Source: Chinchilla lanigera (Eukaryota; Chordata; Mammalia; Rodentia; Chinchillidae). Taken from it: a stretch of DNA of 64,000 bases. The translations under genes were made by a program, and so were the position numbers. The stretch is from assembly GCF_000276665.1 (NCBI RefSeq), contig NW_004955438.1, forward strand, positions 6,777,161 to 6,841,160. The letters are read 5' to 3'. Positions within the stretch are counted from its first letter, which is position 1, and every line of letters begins with the position of its first letter. Below the pieces are notes generated by a model, which was not told the origin of the DNA, did no database searches, and saw only the letters and a program-made list of their open reading frames with translations. Positions 36,001 through 47,729 of the stretch are shown here, in pieces.

Positions 36001-37885
36001 AATAATATGGAGAAATAGTTTATGGAAACTTTTCTGCAATTTTAAAACGCAAAATAATAAATCATCTATTTATGGAACTTCCTATGAGCTTCTGCTAATT
36101 TTTATACTGATTTTCCCAAATATAACTTTATCATTTTCTTATATTTTATCATCCCCAAACATCTTTACTTTGTCCTCTGCTTCTTCCACAGCAATGCTGA
36201 AAATTGCGGTAGTTTAGTCAGTGATAAACTGTCATAAAAGTATTTAGTATTTCCATAACTGACACATGGTGGTATACTGTACTAAAAACCATACATATTT
36301 TCTGGCCTGTGGGTATAGTTTTTATAGGATTTACCATTCTGTATATTTCAGGATCCGTGATACTGAATACTTTTATTCTTAGATATTATAAAGTAATTGG
36401 TATCAGGGCCAATCTTCTCTATGAATTATCAGAACTATGCAACAGATACATTTTCCCAAGGTATTTGAGGACATCAGAGGGCCACCAAGGCAGTCGGAAT
36501 TTGAAAGGCTGTGCCTGAAACAGTGGAACAGGCCAGAGTGAGGCAAACCTGACTGTCTCTGCACCTCTTTCGTGCAGACATTAGATGATTCACAGGTTGC
36601 CACTTAGGCTATGTGCCACCGAGCACATTTGTTAATCTCATGTGACTGGAGAGACCAAAATTGGAGCTCAAGTGCCAGGACCCTAGAGGAAAGAAATGGC
36701 AGAAAAAAAGGAACCTGTACTTTCCTGACATTTTTGTTCTTCAAATTCTTACTAAATATTATGGTTCCCATGGGAAAAAGACAGAAATCCAGGAGAGAGA
36801 AGTTGCTAATTACTAGCAAACTAAGCAGAGACTTCTAGCAGTCTCATGTCACTGGGTATTCAAAACTTGAAATTTGGGTCTGGTTAATAGTCAGGGGCCC
36901 AGGTAGGCACCCAGTCTTTCTGTTGAGACTCCTGAGGACTGTGTCATTTTAATAAATGTAGAGAAATTTGCTGATGCTCCAAATTATTTGCTCCTATTCT
37001 AAGGTCAGAAAGACTCACTAAAGGAGCATCATATACAGAGAACAATGCAGTTTTTGTGCCCCATATATGCCAAATATTATGCAATATATAAAACATAAAA
37101 TATCCAAAGAACAATAACCAAAATAGATATACAGGTATAATGAATTCAAACTTTTAAGACACATACTTAAAAATTATAACTAATATTAATAATGTGATTG
37201 ACTTTTCTGATAGAATATTGTATTTGCAGTGAAGAGGGATGTATGAGTTCACATACTTTAATTTATTACAGAAATAGTTTTTTCTTCCACTATGAAATTT
37301 GATCTTCATATTTACCCCTTGAAAGATGAATTATCATTTTTTTTCTATTACTAAAAATGTCACAGAATTCAGGCTTGGAAGTTCTAAATATCATAAATCG
37401 TATCTTTACAATTATACAAAAAAGTCAATTCAGTTTGAGGATAATATTTATGTTAAGAAAATTTTTGAAGGAAGAGATTTTAAAAGTTCTCAAAGCCTCT
37501 TCTTAGCACCAAAAAGGACATGAGTTTAAGAACCTCACAAGGAAGTGACTCAGTCTCAGCATAGTTCATATTACCATTTACAATGGGACCATACTGGGTC
37601 AATGGAAATTAGCTAGTTTAACTCTGTCTATGGAAAAATCCAGGTAGCAAAAGAGATTCCTATCTTTTCATCATGCTGATCTTAGCTCTCTACACTGTAT
37701 CAAGCTAAACATAATCAGGTTGTTACTGAGATATTCTACATTAGCCCAGTGAATGCAGTCTGGGCAGAAACCATTAGACCTGATCACTGCAAATGAGCAT
37801 TAGAGACTCCCCCAACAATGATTCTGACCACATGTTTGTTTTCTGCCCATTTCCTGTACTGTTTTGGCGAAATTACCATTTCACA
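33070..37885. other. No recognisable repeat; one GC-richer patch
   Basis: Unique-looking. 34420-34870 is noticeably GC-richer, with words such as TGCCGGGCAG, CTCCCGGGCACC and ACTCCCGGGAACTGC. It keeps several 63-98-codon frames open on both strands, which is what low stop density alone gives. I recognise no gene, LTR or RNA there. A 36.4-36.8 kb patch is similar but weaker. Confidence 0.5.
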
Positions 37886-37892
37886 ATTTTTT

Positions 37893-38340
37893 TAAGTTTT
37901 AAAAATTTTTATTAGTACATGTCTGTAGTACACAATGATTACGTTCATTGTAGAAGTCAGTACATGGATATAACACATCTTAAAACTTTTTACTTCCCTT
38001 CTCCTCTCCCCTTTCCCTCCTTTTAGTTCTTGGCCCCATTTTCATTTGCAAAAGATCCATCTCCTGTTTTCCTGTTATCCATCTTTTCTTTTGCTCTTTA
38101 AATAATTTAAACTTTGGATATCTCATGTAAGAGATACCACACAATATTTAAAATTGTGTGTCTGATTCATTTCATTTAACATTATAGTTGTAAGGTGACT
38201 CCCTTTTTCTACAAATGAGTCCACTTTAGTTTTCTTTATGGCAGAGGAATGCTTCATTGTGTAGTACTCAACATTTTCTTTATCTGGCCATCTCTCAGTG
38301 GAGTTCATGTAAACAGTTATTATAAAATCCAACATGAAAG
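37893..38340 (-). mobile_element. L1 3' end: ORF2 tail and 3'-UTR
   Basis: The minus strand at about 38150-38300 encodes an ORF2-terminus-like string (EYYTMKHSSAIKKTKVDSF, compare 'EYYSATKKNKLKVF' in the L1 at 49.8 kb), then a 3'-UTR with a purine-rich tract (CTTCTCCTCTCCCC in the + sense) down to a T-rich edge. Frame breaks show it is dead. It is a different, older subfamily than the copies at 41.3 and 49.3 kb. Confidence 0.75.
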
Positions 38341-38344
38341 TCCA

Positions 38345-38980
38345 TTGTGTCCCACGAGTTGGGGACAATGAGACTCCTGTCTCCCCAGTTCTTTGTAAGG
38401 ATGGTAAGATCTTCACTTTAATAGGAACCAATTAATAAACCCAATGTCCCTCATCTTATAATGTATGATTTTTAATTTTTCTGGTTTTACTGGGCCCTCC
38501 TAATGCCCCAACTACTTCATTCATCCTTAAGATGCCACCACCTCTGTACAAGCGAAAGATGAGTTGAGTTATTGCTGCCCTCTTTTCCCAACTGCAGGAA
38601 GTGACTAAAATCTGTTGTTACCACTTTATCTACTATCTGGCTTTGACTCTGGCAGTAATTAAAATAAAGACTTTTAAAGTTTCTGGCAATCATGTTGCAA
38701 CACATGGATAAAGAAAAAGAAAAAAAAATAAGGCTTTGGGGCAATTTTTTTCTTGAATAGAGAAAATACAGTTTTAACAGGAGAGCAATAAAATTTATTC
38801 TCTAGTGTTCCGCATCAATTTTGTCCTGCGTTGAGAAACATAACCTTCTTTCTCACAGCAACTCAAGATTGCTGTAGTATTTTCCCTTTTTATCTATATC
38901 TAGACAACCAAGCTATAATTCATTTACTTTGAGCCAGGAAGTCTTAACTATTATATTAAAATCACCATAAAAGTTAAAGT
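38345..38980. other. No recognisable feature
   Basis: Sequence between the L1 end and the MaLR LTR. No family is named. A 75-codon minus frame at 38517-38744 is taken as chance. Confidence 0.5.
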
Positions 38981-38983
38981 CTG

Positions 38984-39444
38984 TGTTATGGTTTGTGTAT
39001 AAATGTCCCCAAAACCATTATGTAGTCATAGGAGGAGCTTTTCAGAAGTGGCTGGATCTAGAGTGTGTGATGCAGGTATTAAGGACGTGGTGCTTGGCTT
39101 TATTCATGGTGTGATGCTAGGATTAAAGCTTCCCCACCCTGGGTGCAAGTGTGAAGGGTGAGTAGCCTGGATAGAGTATGACTGATAGAAAGAGGACTGC
39201 TATTATCACTTGCTGCTAGTCGCTTGCTTCTTCACTGTTTTGCTGCTTTGCAGGTTTCTTGCCTTCTGCCTACCATGGACTGTTTTTTCTCTGTGAAGCC
39301 TCTCGGCCATGACATGCTGCCTTGGATTCAGCCAACAGTGACCTGAAATCTCTACAAACTGTTACTTACAATAAACCTTTCCTCCATTAACATTGGATGT
39401 TGGGTATTTTGCCTCCGCAATGAGAAAAGTAACTAAGTCAGAAT
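38984..39444 (+). mobile_element. MaLR-type solo LTR
   Basis: It starts TGTTATGGTTTGTGTATAAA and continues GTCCCCAAAACC, GGAGCTTTTCAGAAGTGGCT, ACCATGGACTGTTTTTTCTC, ACATGCTGCCTTGGATTCAG and AATAAACCTTTCCTCC (poly-A signal). It ends TTGGGTATTTTGCC...GAAAAGTAACTAAG. This is the MST/THE1-like MaLR layout at about 460 bp. No internal region is attached. Confidence 0.85.
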
Positions 39445-39449
39445 TATAT

Positions 39450-41060
39450 CATAAATATATTTCAAAATTATTATGTTAAAAATCAGAAATTTTAATAATA
39501 ATTACAATTTTACCAATAGAACATAATTTATTAAACACAATCCATTGTATTAGAGGCATGTCTCTTAATATGCTCTACAGGATAGAGACTGTGGACTGTT
39601 TCTCATCTGAAATTTCTTAAAAAAATATGGTTCTTATTAAACAAATTTTTAAAAATTGTTTTTAAATGAATTTCATTATTGTTTCTTTCTTGAAAAATTA
39701 GTTTGTGAATAGGATAACCCAAATATTTCCACCAAGGTTTACTCTACTTACACAAATACTTGGGGCTAGCTAGAGTATTGTAAAATTCAGCTGTGGTCTT
39801 GTTGTTAACAATTTTTTGAAAAGAACTACATTTTTATGGTACTCAGAAAGCACCATGATAGCAACAATATCAAATAACACTAATAATCATAACACAAACA
39901 CAATAATGTGACTGCCAATTAAACCTCAGCAGTATCAGAACATGTGTATGATTCTTAATTAAATAAACATACCTATTGCTCTTGAGGGGGTGGTATTCAC
40001 CAAGTAAGATGATCCATTTCAGTAAAGGAACTTGCTTCAAACTAGTGCCTATAAAAGTTGAAAACTAAAGTCACCCTTCTGTATTCTTTTACCATCTGCC
40101 ATGAAATTGCATCAGTCTTTTTCAGGATAAAAGCCAACAGAGATAAATCTAAGTTCACTGGAAAATAGTTTGTGTTTATGGCAGTGCCCAGCGTGCTTCT
40201 ACTGCTTAATAAATGTCAAATCTGATGGATAATATTCATTTAGATGTTACATGGCTGCTTTTATATTTCCCATTGCAAAGCTTTGAGTTATAGAGAGAGC
40301 TGTTAAATGCCCTTATTCTAATCTAATTTCAAAATACCTAATTATGGTAGCTCACCATTTTCTGTAGAGTGTTTTAGGTCTAAGGAACAGTTACTCACTT
40401 TTTTTCACTCAAATATACATGCATTCAACAAACACTGTAACCTCTTAGGAACCAGATATGAAGATATATGAGATACAATCTCCATATGCTATAGCATTCC
40501 AGTCCAATGGAAGAAAGAGTCACAGAAGAAATTAATGATCAACCAATGTATTAAGTAGTACTTTGAGGCACACATTTTATACATTTCTTTGTTTCAATCT
40601 GTTTAATATATAGATTTTCTTTTTGTTTTCAATTTTAAATAACTCTCAAGTTGTATTTTTATCTCATAGTACATTATTGTCTGTGAATCACATCAAAGTC
40701 CTGGTTTGCAGCAAGTTTGAGAATTACAGCTAAAGATTGATTCAATAACTATATAAATAAATAAATGGAATAAATAATATATCTAACAATGATTCAAAAT
40801 GTGCTGTGTATGAAGAAGGAAGTAATTCATTCTATACATTGTAACTTAGAATAACTGTATGAAGGAAAGATGTTTGAGAAATATCAACAATGAATATAAT
40901 TCCAAGTTAAAGTATATAAATAACTGAAGTAATAACAATTCTTTACCTAAGAATCCCTTAATTTTTCAAAAACATTTTATATCACTTTCATTTTACAACT
41001 TAGCACAATTTCCTTAAAAACAATAAATTACTTAATCTAGAACGTACATCAGGTCTCTTT
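39450..41060. other. No recognisable feature; possible L2/MIR terminus
   Basis: AT-rich. GGCAGTGCCCAGCGTGCTTC at 40181, followed by TGCTTAATAAATGTCAAATC, resembles an L2/MIR 3' terminus but is too short to call firmly. No gene is seen. Confidence 0.5.
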
Positions 41061-41069
41061 TAAAAATTT

Positions 41070-41163
41070 TTTTTAATTTTTATTTTTTTTGGTATCAGGA
41101 ATCGAACTCATGACCTCAGGCTTGCCAGGCAAGTGCTTAGGCAACTGAGCTATATCCCCAGCC
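41070..41163 (-). mobile_element. ID-type SINE
   Basis: A T-rich tail, GGTATCAGGAATCGAACTCA, CAGGCTTGCCAGGCAAGTGC and AACTGAGCTATATCCCCAGC. Flanking TCTCTTTTAA and CTCTTTTTAA words may be a weak target duplication. Confidence 0.93.
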
Positions 41164-41265
41164 GCTGCTCTTTTTAATATAAATTTTTTGCAACAGGTAC
41201 CATTGAGCAATAGAATGACCCTCAAAGTAAGAGAAAGAAAAAATAATGCTTATAAAATTAGCTTT

Positions 41266-41690
41266 AATTTCTCTTTTGAGTATTTTTCCAGAAGTACTAC
41301 AAACATCATACCACAGCGATATATGGGCACCCATGTTTATAGCTGCTCAATTTGTAATAGCTAAATCGTAGAAGCAACCCAAATGTCCATCTAATGAGGA
41401 TTGGATAAAAAAGATGTAGTATTTTTACATAATGGAATGTTGCTCAGCTATAAAGAAAGATAAACTTGAGCCTTTCATAGGCAAATGGATGCAACTAAAG
41501 TCCATACTCATAAGTGAAATAAATCAGACCCGTATGTGTAAATACAATATTGTCTCACTAGTGTAGGAACCTGAAAGAGTAAATAAAATCTGAAAGTTAT
41601 AATACATATTGTGAAAGGTAAAGAAACTGTTCAAAGGGAGGGAAAAACTGGGATGAGGGAAAAGAGAAAGAAGGGAAAAATATGTATATG

Positions 41691-41721
<31 letters not shown>

Positions 41722-41995
41722 GGTAACTGAGTCATACTACCAACTTCTATTACTTTATTGAAAGGAACAGTTAATGTATAACTGTTTGATCAACCTTAAA
41801 TGCCTATATTTGATTAACTGAGTAACCAATTTGAAGATAACAATATGTACAATATGTAATACAAAATCTACTATTAATTTTCTATCACCTTGTCGGAAAC
41901 TGTGTTGCTTCTATCGTTTGGGCGTTGTTTTGTTTATGTCTGTTTTTGTTAATAGGTTTTTGTTCTTTATTTTTAAAAATAAAAAAAAATTTCAA
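41266..41995 (+). mobile_element. 5'-truncated L1: ORF2 C-terminus and 3'-UTR
   Basis: The sense frame reads through the ORF2 C-terminal cysteine region (SDIWAPMFIAAQFVIAK, then KQPKCPSNEDWIKKM, then ECCSAIKKDKLEPFIGKWMQ), interrupted by two stops. A purine-rich 3'-UTR follows with a TA/CA microsatellite (41680-41720) and an A-rich end near 41985. AAAATTAGCTTT at 41254-41265 and AAAGTTAGCTTT at 41996-42007 look like a 12-bp target duplication with one change. The 3'-UTR shares a 22-base word with the L1 at 49.5 kb, so they belong to the same family. Confidence 0.9.
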
Positions 41996-42169
41996 AAAGT
42001 TAGCTTTGGACATTTTCCTAAGTTACTAATTGTGTGATTTCCCTCCTGGTAAGAAATGTGAAGACACAGTCAATTCAAGCACTAGCAAAATAGAAGTAAA
42101 TATATGTTTCACTATTCCTCACATTTCTTTCTATTGTCTTCTTGCTTCTGTGTTTAAAAAGTCAACTGA

Positions 42170-42257
42170 AAAAAAAATGTCAGAAATACAGCTCAATGGC
42201 ACAGTGCCTGCCTGGCAAGCGTGAGGTTATAAGTTCAATTCCTGATACCAAGAACAA
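42170..42257 (+). mobile_element. ID-type SINE
   Basis: AAATACAGCTCAATGGCACA, GTGCCTGCCTGGCAAGCGTG and AAGTTCAATTCCTGATACCA. AAAGTCAACTGA at about 42158 and AAAGTCAGCTGA at about 42259 form a duplication with one change. The first bases of the element are eroded. Confidence 0.88.
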
Positions 42258-42425
42258 AAAAGTCAGCTGAGTTTCTATGGAGCTTATTTTCTTTCATTTT
42301 CCAGGGAAGAATTACCCTCTGAAATACTAATATTTTCCACTGACTTTCTCAGAAGCCTCTCTAGCAATCCTGTAGTATGCAGAAAGAAAAACTAAAAAGA
42401 AAGCTGGTCATTAATATTGACTATG

Positions 42426-42523
42426 GGGCTGGGGATTTAGCTCAGCGGCAAAGCGCCTGCCTGGCAAGTGCAAGGTCGTGAGTTCGGTTCCCGGTACCGG
42501 AAAACAAACAAACAAACAAAAAA
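42426..42523 (+). mobile_element. ID-type SINE, closest to consensus in the window
   Basis: Starts GGGGCTGGGGATTTAGCTCA, then GCGGCAAAGCGCCTGCCTGG, GTCGTGAGTTCGGTTCCCGG and TACCGG, with an (AAAC)n tail. A perfect 13-bp duplication AATATTGACTATG lies at 42413-42425 and 42524-42536. Intact boxes and an exact duplication argue for a recent insertion. Confidence 0.98.
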
Positions 42524-42682
42524 AATATTGACTATGACTTTCTTTGAAGTCTGCCCTCTGCAACTTGTGTCCCTCACCGTCTGGATTCCTACTGTTCTGA
42601 TGGTTACTCAAAAAAATAATGTTCTTTCTCCTTTCAGAAACAAATTATTGTGGTACTCACAAAACTAATCTCTAATACTTTA

Positions 42683-42815
42683 CTGCGCCCCAAGTTCTTC
42701 ATTGTAAAATGGGGACAATTTCAGTGTCTACCTCAGAGATTTAGACAAAGTTCTATTAATATAGGAAAAGCATTTTGAGGTGAGCCTACTTATAGTAAAT
42801 GCTCAATAAATCTCG
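42683..42815 (+). mobile_element. MIR SINE, 3' half
   Basis: TTCATTGTAAAATGGGGACA, GTGTCTACCTCAGAGATTTA and ACTTATAGTAAATGCTCAAT, ending AAATC, match the MIR core and terminus in order. Confidence 0.85.
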
Positions 42816-42819
42816 TCTC

Positions 42820-45130
42820 TATCCTGTACATATACTGCCAAGCATTTATACCTAGTTAAATATTAATCTTCCCCAAAATTATTCTCTGGTTATCCCAAGA
42901 CAAGAAAAGCATATAAATTATGCTTTATTAAATATCTCAAATTTCCAAGTTAATACATTTATAATTGGATGTTTTATGTGACTTTGTACCCTTAGATTGT
43001 TTTATTTAAAAAGACAGAAATCAAATATCAGGCATTTATTAATGTATGCTTAAATCATGGTGTTTTCCATTTCACAAACAGCTTCTATTATTTCAATAGG
43101 TGTGTAAGTAATCACAAGAAAAAAATCTGTTTTCTTTTTCCTATATTATAACAGAGATTAATTGCATTTGCCATTTGATTCAATTAAAAAGTTGATAGCA
43201 TGCTTGAAATTCAAATTTAGTCTTTCTAATTTGTTTTATAAATAATTCCAATATTAAGTTTTGAACAAAACATAAAATTCTCTCTTTCACTGTTCTATTT
43301 GTCATGATGTACCCTTTTATTATACTGACACTGGCTCTTGTTTGCTATCTACAATTGAAATCAGAATGAAAATATTTGCACAGGAGTTGCTTTACTGGTG
43401 GTCCCAAAGTTACTTGAATATAGTGCTTGATTATAAACTTCTGGATCCATTGCTACCATAGATTTGAGTATTAACGAGGATGGAGACTGTATCTCATATA
43501 TTTTCCAGTCTGGTTCTTAAGCGGTTGCAAGAAGTTTTGAATATGTGCACATACAAATGAAAATGAATGCATATTATTTAAAATTGAAAAGAAATGTTAG
43601 GAAAAATACACCTAAATGTTCACATAATTTTAAAATGAGACAAGGGAGGCTATATAAATTATGGTAGACTTAAACAAACATCTGAATGGGAAGTATGTAT
43701 CAAATTATACGCTTGATGGAACAGTGACATTTTGTCTCAGGGTACACCATTAAGCTCAGGTGGCAAAGGGAGTTTATTTTCACATGATATGTTTTACATG
43801 TACAAGAGTTTAGTACAAAATGGAAACTTTTCACTATACCATTTGCTTCCCTTTTCTATCTACTGCTGTGTACAGCATCAGAATGTATTTATTTCACAAT
43901 CACTAAGTAGTTTTCTCTTAGTTGTTGGATTTCTTGACTTTTCCATAAGTAATCATTGGATTTATTGACTTTGCCTCTTTCTTTAAGCTCTTTGCGAACG
44001 TATTCAACTTACACAGTCAAAGTCGTTTTTGTTTATTTGTTATAATTATGTTTGTTTAAGACAAACAGATGCTAATATCCCAACAGGTAATCTTTGAGTG
44101 ACAATTAGAAAGTTAGAACAAAAAGCAGCCCGATGATCAAATGTACTTCCTAGGCTTGAAGATTTAGGAGCTAGCTAAAGTTATCACAATGCAGGTGTTT
44201 TTATTTCAACAATTTTACTTTGAAAAAAACAATGGAAGAGACATGGTAGTTTTGCAGAATGAATATAAAGCTAAGTTTAAATAATATGAATTTTCTCCTT
44301 AGAAAAATTGATGGCAAGCCTTTTTAAATTAAAGAATATATAGTTTAAATGTATGTATAGTAAATCATAATGTGGAAAAGCTATATTTACATTTATCCAA
44401 GTATCTCTACATATTAAAACTAATATAAAGGTAGCACTGAATGAAATTATGAATCTGATGTTATATACTGAAGAAAATCTTATTGTAAGATACTTGTGTA
44501 TGTGTCAGGTTATTAAGTACAGAGAGTGACTTGTGCCACATTTACACTGTGCAAGATCTTTGCTATTAGTTCTTTTTCAGCATGTGCTGATGACTCATCT
44601 CCTGATATCCCACACATACTTAGGTTGACTTCAAGTTTTCATATGAAATGATATTTTGTCAATTTATTCTTCTCTACATACTTTTAATTTGCTCTAGCTT
44701 TTTATGATACATCAAGCTAATAAAAATAAAATAGTTCCCAGGTAAGAATTTGAAACATAACGTCTTACCCTTTCATTGAAACAAAATACCTATTTTTGTA
44801 AAGGACTACTCCTTTACATAACCTCCATGGCACACACAATTTTGAAATGATATCAATTGAACAATATTTATTGAACTCTCCAGAAATCAGTGATGAAAAG
44901 ACATGGACTTAATGTTCACAGATAGTACATTTTCTTGTTCCTTTAAAAATTCACAGAGTATTAACAAAAGAAGAAGATATAGGGTAAATGGGAAATCTGA
45001 GACAAAAAAATACAGGATATTTGAGCAATATGTATTAATTTATTATGAGCAGAAAATAGCTCACTCGAAGAAGTTTGCATTAAATAATGGGAAAGGAAAA
45101 ATGTATGTTGAGTATGTAAAGCTGCAAATT
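42820..45130. other. No recognisable feature
   Basis: About 2.3 kb of unique-looking AT-rich sequence. A 78-codon + frame at 43732-43968 has no support. Confidence 0.6.
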
Positions 45131-45151
45131 ATATCAGTTCTACAATTTTTC

Positions 45152-45256
45152 TTATTTTTTGAGGTGGGGGTTGGTTTTTCTCCTGAACCAGGAATCAAAC
45201 TCACGACCTGGAGCCTGCCAGGCAGGCGCTGTGCCACTGAACTAAATCCCCAGCCC
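45152..45256 (-). mobile_element. ID-type SINE
   Basis: An eroded T-rich tail, CTGAACCAGGAATCAAACTC, GAGCCTGCCAGGCAGGCGCT and CACTGAACTAAATCCCCAGC. A perfect 17-bp duplication CAGTTCTACAATTTTTC lies at 45135-45151 and 45257-45273. Confidence 0.97.
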
Positions 45257-45279
45257 CAGTTCTACAATTTTTCATTGAA

Positions 45280-46245
45280 ACTGATGAATTCAAAGATGAA
45301 ATACCAGTTTTAGTACTCAGGAAGGAGTGGTAATTACTAGACAGTCATAAAACCTGTTTTCCTTTCTTTGTGGATGTATAGTAGAAGGCATTAATCAATT
45401 TATCTGGGTTCAGGCTAGTGGTTTGTAAATAAAGAAGATATTCAAGGTTTTTAAAACATATCTTTAAAGCAACTTTTCCTAAAACATCCTAAATCCTAAA
45501 TCGCTTCTTGTGGTGACTTTGAAATCATGGAATTAAGGTGATAAAGCTAAAAAATGGAAGTAATAAGATCTTTACTCATGTTTTGAAAGATATGTGAACT
45601 TATAAGTGAAAAGTATTAGCATCATATTAAGCTACTGATACTTCCAGTATCCCTTGGATCAGAAAGAATTACCTAAACAAGTTCCATACAACATAGCATG
45701 GATTCAGTTGTCAGAGGAGAGAGATAAAATGTGTTTATTATTTATAGTGAGACTGTAAACAGGAAGAAGTAGACCTAGACAAACACTAAATTTAGAACTG
45801 AGAGGAAAACAGGACAGTTAAAGAGAAAGAATAAAAATCTGATGAAATGAATTTCCTGGAACCCTAGGAATGTTAGTATCAATAAAGAAAACCATTGATA
45901 ATCGTCTGGCTGCATTTTAACAGATTATTTATTAAACAGACCTGCAATCCACAGCCATTACCCGTTTGACTTTTGCAGAACAATAAAAATTAGACTTACA
46001 AGCATATTTTACACACAAATTGCTCCCAAGTTGACTTGGAAATGAAACCTCTGTTTCAGTGCCTTACAAGATACAGTAACAAAGGCACATTGGCAAAGAC
46101 AATGTTTGAAACAAAGACTTTTAGGAAAGATAATACTCAGGCTTTTTGTGAATGGAATTTAGAAGTCTAAAACTTTTTTTCATGTATTATTCTTGAAATT
46201 TCCTGAGGATATAGCAATACTCCAATGATCTATTACATAACTAGT
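45280..46245. other. No recognisable feature
   Basis: AT-rich unique-looking sequence. Confidence 0.6.
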
Positions 46246-46250
46246 CTCCC

Positions 46251-46571
46251 TGTGCTATCCAGGGATCTCCAAAGACACAGAACTTATATGACATAATTAC
46301 CTGGATGGATGGAAGGATAGATGGATGGATGGATGGATGGATGGATGGATGGATGGATGGATGGATGAGTGGGTGGATGGATGGATGGATGGATGGATGA
46401 GTGGGTGGATGGATGGATGGACGGACGGATGGACAGACAGACAGACAGACAGACAGATGAAAGGGGATCAGTTAGAGTAATTGGCTCATGCAGTTGTGGA
46501 GGATGAGAATTCCTATGACAAGCTAACCACAGGGACTCTGAATGCTGATAGAGCAGCTCAGTCCAAATAAC
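46251..46571 (+). mobile_element. MLT2-like (ERVL-class) LTR fragment
   Basis: TGTGCTATCCAGGGATCTCC, AAAGACACAGAACTTATATG, then after a microsatellite GTAATTGGCTCATGCAGTTG, TGGAGGATGAGAATTCCTAT and GACAAGCTAACCACAGGGAC follow the MLT2 5' half in order. Old, with no internal region. Confidence 0.75.
46303..46458. repeat. Compound (GGAT)n-(GACA)n microsatellite
   Basis: About 130 bp of GGAT units, interrupted by two GAGTGGGT blocks and by CGGACGGAT changes, pass into (GACA)n. It expanded inside the MLT2 LTR at the place where this family carries a short AT-rich repeat. The long [12 protein letters not shown] peptide on the minus strand is an artefact. Confidence 0.97.
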
Positions 46572-46574
46572 ACT

Positions 46575-46660
46575 TACACTTACAGATGGGAAAACTGAGT
46601 CAACCTTGGACTTGCACAAGGCTACAAATCGAGAACATTTAATACTGGATATGATTCCAG
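46575..46660 (-). mobile_element. MIR fragment
   Basis: TTACAGATGGGAAAACTGAG, TCAACCTTGGACTTGCACAA and GGCTACAAATCG resemble reverse MIR ('acagatgaggaaactgagg ... cttgcccaaggtcaca'). Confidence 0.6.
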
Positions 46661-46664
46661 CATA

Positions 46665-47635
46665 CTTTTCTTAAGTTCAGTGAGCTTTCTGAGAGTTTAT
46701 GACTTGCTATTTTTGAAAAAATAGATGAGGACCTGGTAAATAATAAACATCCTGTGTGTACTCATTTTGTACTATTTTATGATACTGAATAAATAGAAAG
46801 ATGTATTTCCACAAATCTGTCAATATTACAGTAGCAAGCTCAGACCAGCAAACCCTGATAGAGACAAATGAAGCGGTCATGAGACAGAGAATCTTTGTTG
46901 GGGGGCTAGGGGATTTCACCAGAATGGGGTGTAGCCCTGAACTGACCAAACCCAGAGATTTATTGAGGAACAATAAAGGCAACAGAGTCAGATGCTTGTT
47001 TTAGGTAGCAGGGCCAGCAAGCATTGCACAGAGACCATTTGACTAAATAATTAACACTTACCTGGTCGTCTCCTTGGGAGTTTCCTTGTTTTCCCAGTAA
47101 GGTCCATCTCTGCTGGAATTGGTAAAACATCACGTTTTCAAGACGTTTTGCTCCTTGGAGTTAGCATTCTTCTTTCTCCGAGTCAACCAGAGCTGACACC
47201 GACCCATTGGGTGTCACAAGGAGCTCCATGTTACAGTGTGTACAGGAAACTTCTTTGACTTCCCTACCAATGCCTGTGTATGTAACGCTTTAGGACAGGA
47301 TGTAGAATCTGTGATTTGATTTTCCAAAAAATGTTTGTTGAGTGTCAGTCTCTTTTTTCCTTAAAATAAGCATAATTACCTTTTACTAAAGATTCAACAA
47401 GGAACATAAATATTTTTATATATTTTATTTAAGTTCTAAGAATGAGTTTGAGATGATTTTTTTGACATTACTTCATTAGCCTGATATCATTATTAAAATA
47501 ATTCAATCAACAACAGCAAAAGAAATGCCATAATGCTTTGCAATACTGACCAGAAGGCTGCGTACATATTTCTACAAAATACTAATTTTGCTAAATAAAT
47601 GATTGTATCACTGAAATGATCATCAGCTTTTACAA
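46665..47635. other. No recognisable repeat
   Basis: Somewhat GC-richer at 46850-47280 (GGGGGGCTAGGGGATTTCAC; GAGTCAACCAGAGCTGACAC). Opposed short frames overlap there. I can name no gene or LTR. Confidence 0.5.
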
Positions 47636-47639
47636 CAGG

Positions 47640-47725
47640 TCCAGAAGACCAGATAGCTTAGTGGATACCGTGATTGAAATTCCCAAAGTCAGACAGCAAA
47701 TGGTATTTAAATTCCAAACAAGTAC
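47640..47725 (-). mobile_element. Possible MIR fragment
   Basis: CCCAAAGTCAGACAGCAAAT followed by GGTATTTAAATTCCAAACAA resembles the reverse MIR tract 'cccaaggtcacacagctagt ... ggatttgaacc'. Short and diverged. Confidence 0.45.
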
Positions 47726-47729
47726 ATTG

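Noticed and set aside
38123..38431. 102-codon minus frame
   Set aside because: Its C-terminal half is the end of L1 ORF2.
42426..42523. ID elements considered as functional tRNA genes
   Set aside because: They keep A and B boxes but have no cloverleaf 3' half or acceptor stem closure, have A-tails and sit in target duplications, so they are SINEs.
46441..46458. (GACA)n considered as a CRISPR-like or telomeric array
   Set aside because: No spacers and no TTAGGG. It is a plain microsatellite in a mammalian LTR.
46284..46619. 111-codon minus frame with SIHPSIHP repeats
   Set aside because: A translation of the (GGAT)n microsatellite.
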